A stretch of DNA of 64,000 nucleotides from Streptomyces sp. NBC_01255 (GTDB lineage Bacteria > Actinomycetota > Actinomycetes > Streptomycetales > Streptomycetaceae). The notes beneath the pieces are model-generated. The model saw only the letters and a list, made by a program, of their open reading frames with translations, was not told where the DNA came from and did no database searches. The translations under genes were made by a program, and so were the position numbers. Of the stretch, positions 63,965-64,000 are shown one piece after another; the first letter of the stretch is position 1; the number at the start of each line of letters is the position of its first letter. Where the stretch lies: positions 6,262,001-6,326,000 of the forward strand of contig NZ_CP108474.1 of assembly GCF_036226445.1 (NCBI RefSeq), in the 5' to 3' direction.

Positions 63965-64000
63965 GATCGAAGACTGCCTCGGAGGCGGCGGTCGGGGCCA

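Overview
The window looks like a piece of Streptomyces (or very close relative) chromosome. The base composition is strongly GC-rich with C/G at third codon positions. Gene families include glnA2, glnE, malR-malEFG-aglA, an AfsR-type regulator, DrrAB-type ABC genes and a DmdR/DtxR-type iron box. From memory, the gene content and order (panB, nadE, glnA2, glnE, malR, malEFG, aglA, amylase/pullulanase) resembles the S. coelicolor SCO22xx core region; I could not check this by alignment. I saw no rRNA, tRNA, CRISPR array, transposase, integrase or phage gene, so this reads as core chromosome rather than an island.

Layout. 1-6.9 kb: the end fragment of a secreted protein, a PhzF-like isomerase, an iron-regulated heme oxygenase, methionine aminopeptidase (map), a small conserved protein, an MFS exporter, a Streptomyces-type conserved protein, F420:NADP oxidoreductase (npdG), a small membrane protein and an M50 membrane protease. 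7-13.2 kb: a 1110-residue AfsR/SARP-NB-ARC regulator, a DrrAB-type ABC exporter, and panB. 13.4-18.5 kb: an MFS drug exporter with its TetR regulator and a perfect 29-bp operator, a membrane-anchored EEP-fold phosphatase/nuclease, and another MFS exporter. 18.5-29.6 kb: nadE, an amino-acid permease, a DUF998 protein coupled to an alpha/beta hydrolase, a CBS-domain protein, a DUF305/DUF3105 envelope pair with a small secreted protein, glnA2, and small enzymes (GNAT, GGCT-like, VOC, PNPOx-like). 29.7-40.8 kb: a secreted PIG-L deacetylase, glnE, a secreted HExxH protein, a TetR/APC permease/amidohydrolase unit and a PAP2 membrane enzyme. 40.9-55.6 kb: a complete maltodextrin system: malR, malEFG, aglA, a second malR-like regulator, a secreted alpha-amylase with a starch-binding domain, and a 1763-residue secreted amylase-pullulanase. 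55.5-64 kb: a frameshifted GNAT gene, a CHMI-like tautomerase, a TetR, a small membrane protein, a ferredoxin-type reductase coupled to a ferritin-like diiron protein, a large membrane protein with a sigma-factor-like N-terminus, a tyrosine phosphatase and an NAD-dependent epimerase.

How the genes work together. The mal block is one physiological unit. Starch is cut outside the cell by the amylase and the amylopullulanase, maltodextrins are captured by lipoprotein MalE and imported by MalFG (the ATPase is not here and is presumably a shared MsiK-type protein elsewhere), and AglA hydrolyses them inside. CGCAAG/CTTGCG operators lie in front of malR/malE and in front of the amylase. Nitrogen metabolism is represented by glnA2 and glnE about 5 kb apart.

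The most interesting leads are: (1) a one-base-overlapping diiron protein/ferredoxin-reductase pair that looks like a two-component oxygenase although the first protein is usually called a 'metal-dependent hydrolase'; (2) a 13-codon leader ORF with its own ribosome site whose stop abuts the malE ribosome site; (3) two near-identical MalR paralogues bracketing the maltose operon; (4) a sharply bounded block of foreign codon usage inside the AfsR-type regulator; (5) a palindromic repeat inserted in frame inside a reductase gene; and (6) a membrane protein with a degenerate sigma-factor-like N-terminus.
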